A stretch of 64,000 bases of DNA from Terriglobia bacterium (GTDB taxonomy: Bacteria; Acidobacteriota; Terriglobia; Terriglobales; Acidobacteriaceae): NCBI GenBank assembly GCA_020072845.1, contig JAIQGF010000004.1, positions 47,957 to 111,956 of the forward strand, given 5' to 3'. Every line of letters begins with the position of its first letter. Position 1 is the first letter of the stretch. The notes below the pieces were generated by a model. That model saw nothing but the letters and a program-made list of their open reading frames with translations. It was not told the origin of the DNA and ran no database searches. The position numbers and the translations under genes were made by a program. Shown here one piece after another: positions 61,751 to 64,000 of this stretch.

Positions 61751-62337
61751 GGCCGGCTTCGCCTGCCCCCTTTAGGTGAAATTCGCTGGTAAGTCCGGTT
61801 GTAACGGGTGCTGCAGGTGTCCAGGCCGCCGCTGCTGTCGTCAGGCTTGGACGAAGGTATTGTGGTCGCGGCCTTGGTTGGACAGCAGATAAATTAGCCC
61901 CCGTATTTTGTGGCGGTTCGGAGCGAGCAGCGGGAGTCGCCAGAAAAACGGCCGCTAGAGTACAGATCGCAACGACTGGAAGACGCCGAACCAGAGCTAT
62001 GCGGCCCTGCGCGGGGAAGAACCTGTTTGGGGTCACAAGTTTCCTCCGTCATACTGCGGTTGTGCGGGCCCGTGCTGCGCTGTTCATAGAACCGGCCTGA
62101 GTATCTGTAGGTTGTCTGGCGACGATTGGGTGCGTCAAAGTGCGCCACCAACCCGGACAGGATAGACAATTTTCCGATATTGGGAAGTGATTTGAATCAC
62201 ACATTTAACATTATTTTTGCGGGCACCAAATGACCCGGGCATATGGCACAAAACGGGAGCACGCGAGGCCTTGAGCGGATGCGCTAGGATAACGGTCCGA
62301 ATCACTGCCTTTAATTCGCGAACCGGACAGGCGAAGC
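61751..62337. other. 587-bp divergent intergenic region
   Basis: Separates the decaheme-porin operon from the FAD oxidoreductase gene. Apparent small frames here lack Shine-Dalgarno sequences and coding character. It becomes AT-rich near 62195-62220 (ACATTTAACATTATTTTTG), next to the dyad described separately. Promoters for both directions are expected but I could not identify them with confidence. Confidence 0.5.
62186..62201. promoter_or_regulatory. CRP/FNR-type dyad
   Basis: AGTGATTTGAATCACA matches TGTGA-N6-TCACA at nine of ten positions, and its core GTGATT-TG-AATCAC is a perfect dyad. It lies in a divergent promoter region, which suits a CRP/FNR-family activator. No such regulator is in the window, so this is inference from pattern and position. 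Confidence 0.5.
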
Positions 62338-63495
62338 ATGGAGACGGCAGACGTAGTCATCGTCGGAGGCGGAATCGTCGGGTCGAGCATTGCCTACCAC
62401 CTGACGGCGGCGGGATGCCGCAATGTGCTGGTGATCGAGCGCGGGACGTCGCTGGGTAAAGGCTCGACCGGCAAAAGCATGGGCGGCGTGCGGGCGCAGT
62501 TCGCCACGCCGGTCAACATCCAGATGTCGCTGTACTCGATTCCCTTTTACGCCGCATTCGAAGAGACGCTGGGATATCCCTGCGGCTACCGCGCGCAAGG
62601 TTACCTGTTCATGGCCACGCGAGAATCGCATATGAATTACTTGCGCGCCAACCTGGAGCGGCAAGTGGCGCTGGGATTGAAGACGGCGCGGCTGGTCTCG
62701 GCCGACGAGATCAGGACGCTGTACCCGCAGTTGCGCGGCGACGATATTGTGGGCGGGAGTTATTGCTCGACCGACGGATTTGTCGATCCCTACAGCGCGA
62801 TGAATGGTTTCATGAGTTGGGCCGCGGACCACGGCGCGCGCCTTTGGAAAAATACGGCCGTGACGGAAATCAAAGTCGAGCGGAGGCGCGTCACGGCGGT
62901 GGAAACCACGCGCGGTACGGTTCAGACCAACACGGTGGTGAATGCCGCGGGTGCTTGGGCGGCCGAGATCGCGAGCCAGGTGGGAGTCGAACTGCCGGTC
63001 GTGCCGCTGCGGCGGATGCTGGTCCCGACCGAGCCGTTCGATCAATTCCCGCACACCGCCCCGATGATCATTGACATGACCAATGGCTTTCATTTCCGGC
63101 CCGAGTCGCTGGGATTTCTGCTGGCGTGGAACGATCCGGAAGAGACCCCGGGGTTCAAGACGGAATTCGAGCCGTCGTTTATTGAGAAGGTGTTGACGCG
63201 GGCGGCGGACCGCGTGCCCGTATTCGAGAATGTGGCGGTCAATCCCAAGCGCGCCTGGGCCGGACTGTACGAAGTGACCCCGGACCACCACTGTATCCTG
63301 GGCGCCGTGGACGAGGTGCGCGGGTTCTTCCTCGCCAATGGATTCAGCGGGCACGGGGTGATGCACGCGCCGTCGACGGGGAAAATCCTGAGCGACCTGA
63401 TTTTGACCGGGAGCACCAGCGTGGTGAATCCGGAGTTGCTGAGCGTGAACCGGTTCGCGACGGGAAGACTCCTGGAGGAAACAGCGGTTCTGTAA
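62338..63495 (+). CDS. FAD-dependent amine/amino acid oxidoreductase (DAO family)
   Basis: A 385-residue flavoprotein of the D-amino acid oxidase/sarcosine oxidase superfamily. The Rossmann motif is DVVIVGGGIVGSSIAYHL (GxGxxG at residues 10-15), with ERGTSLGKGSTGKSMGGVR around the isoalloxazine, NAAGAWAAEIAS, and the C-terminal FAD motif GFFLANGFSGHGVMHAP. Acts on a secondary amine or amino acid; substrate unknown. The hydantoinase A gene follows 15 bp later on the same strand, suggesting a sarcosine/creatinine or hydantoin degradation route. Confidence 0.9.
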   Translation: METADVVIVGGGIVGSSIAYHLTAAGCRNVLVIERGTSLGKGSTGKSMGGVRAQFATPVNIQMSLYSIPFYAAFEETLGYPCGYRAQGYLFMATRESHMNYLRANLERQVALGLKTARLVSADEIRTLYPQLRGDDIVGGSYCSTDGFVDPYSAMNGFMSWAADHGARLWKNTAVTEIKVERRRVTAVETTRGTVQTNTVVNAAGAWAAEIASQVGVELPVVPLRRMLVPTEPFDQFPHTAPMIIDMTNGFHFRPESLGFLLAWNDPEETPGFKTEFEPSFIEKVLTRAADRVPVFENVAVNPKRAWAGLYEVTPDHHCILGAVDEVRGFFLANGFSGHGVMHAPSTGKILSDLILTGSTSVVNPELLSVNRFATGRLLEETAVL

Positions 63496-63510
63496 GACAG
63501 TGGCCAGTGC

Positions 63511-64000
63511 ATGAGGATTGCAGTTGATACCGGCGGGACGTTCACCGATTGCGTGTACCTGCGCGACGGGAAGGTTCACGTCCTGAAAGTCTTTTCGACA
63601 CCGGCAAACCCGGCGGACGCCATCATTGGCGCGCTGCGCAAGATTGTTAAGGCTGGTGGCCAAACTTCGAGAAAGCAGATTCCTCGCTCCGCTCGGAACG
63701 ACAAGCGTGAAGTTTTGGAGGTCCGTCACGGGACCACAGTAGGAACGAACACCCTGCTGGAGCGCAAGGGAGCGCGGGTGGCGTTCGTCACCACCGCAGG
63801 GTTCGAGGACACGATCGCCATCGGGCGGCAGGCCCGGCCGCGGCTGTACGACTGGTTTGTAGTTCCCGATCCGCCGCTGGCGCCGCCGGAGTTGCGGTTC
63901 GGCGCCCAGGAGCGAACGTCGGCAACCGGCGAGATTCTGAAGGCGCCGAGCGCGGAGGATCTGCAAACTCTGTGCGCTGCGGTGGCGGCGGCGCGGCCGG
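63511..64000 (+). CDS. Hydantoinase/oxoprolinase A subunit, partial (runs off window)
   Basis: Only the first 163 residues are visible. It begins MRIAVDTGGTFTDCVYLRDG, the ATP-binding N-terminal motif of the hydantoinase A/oxoprolinase family, and continues VRHGTTVGTNTLLERKGARVAFVTTAGFEDTIAIGRQARPRLYD. ATP-dependent opening of a cyclic amide is expected, usually with a B subunit. Residues 55-65 are encoded by an in-frame REP-like repeat; the frame stays open through it. No stop is reached, so the gene continues past the right edge. Confidence 0.9.
   Translation, partial: MRIAVDTGGTFTDCVYLRDGKVHVLKVFSTPANPADAIIGALRKIVKAGGQTSRKQIPRSARNDKREVLEVRHGTTVGTNTLLERKGARVAFVTTAGFEDTIAIGRQARPRLYDWFVVPDPPLAPPELRFGAQERTSATGEILKAPSAEDLQTLCAAVAAARP
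63676..63703 (+). repeat. REP-like palindromic element inside a coding sequence, copy 4
   Basis: The same 28-bp element as at 29297-29324 with one substitution (GGAACGACA for GGAATGACA). Here it is inside the hydantoinase gene, encoding QIPRSARND and part of the flanking residues without breaking the frame. Confidence 0.9.

Noticed and set aside
61894-62169. Possible small gene upstream of the decaheme gene
   Set aside because: Ser/Arg-rich translation, no Shine-Dalgarno, no similarity that I recognise.

Overview
The window looks like a chromosomal segment of an Acidobacteriota bacterium, most like Terriglobia. This is an inference from the protein families (secreted BNR-propeller paralogues, ARPP-1/DUF6569, PIG-L/amidotransferase-like fusions, an MtrB/decaheme pair), the high GC content and the short GC-rich extragenic repeats. 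No phage, plasmid, tRNA, rRNA or CRISPR was recognised. Gene density is high and most genes sit in tightly overlapping operons.

Region by region. 0.2-3.1 kb: msrB, a multicopper oxidase, a secreted protein and an OsmC-family gene with an in-frame TGA at its redox-Cys codon. 3.2-13.7 kb (minus strand): a complete overlapping hisIGDCBHFA run preceded by a promoter, a His-rich leader peptide and an attenuator, then a PIG-L protein and an APC permease. 13.8-16.0 kb: a sigma factor and an anti-sigma factor fused to a propeller-like domain. 16.2-22.2 kb: ARPP-1 protein, pterin dehydratase, Lon-N protein, a radical SAM protein whose reading frame runs through TGA into a CUAEP tail, and msrPQ. 22.3-27.1 kb: ABC exporter pair, ion channel, MFS transporter. 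27.2-33.2 kb: form-II-type coxSLM with coxG and a benzoate-CoA-ligase-like gene. 33.4-38.9 kb: leuABCD with a divergent LysR regulator. 38.9-54.4 kb: a cytochrome bc complex with a nonaheme cytochrome, a sensor kinase/sigma-54 activator/tetraheme cytochrome operon, and two giant secreted BNR proteins. 54.5-56.5 kb: an AT-richer Fic/HNH patch. 56.6-64 kb: M28 peptidase, a porin-cytochrome pair (decaheme plus MtrB/PioB-like barrel), an FAD oxidoreductase and the start of a hydantoinase A gene.

The strongest unusual signals are: (1) two independent selenocysteine candidates, an OsmC with Sec at the active-site Cys and a CUAEP-tail radical SAM protein, each with a 7-bp-stem, 5-nt-loop hairpin 3' of the UGA at bacterial SECIS distance; (2) a textbook ribosome-mediated his attenuator whose leader peptide has seven histidines; (3) a REP-like repeat inserted in frame inside a hydantoinase gene; and (4) a respiratory theme with at least 24 haem c sites, including a potential trans-outer-membrane electron conduit.
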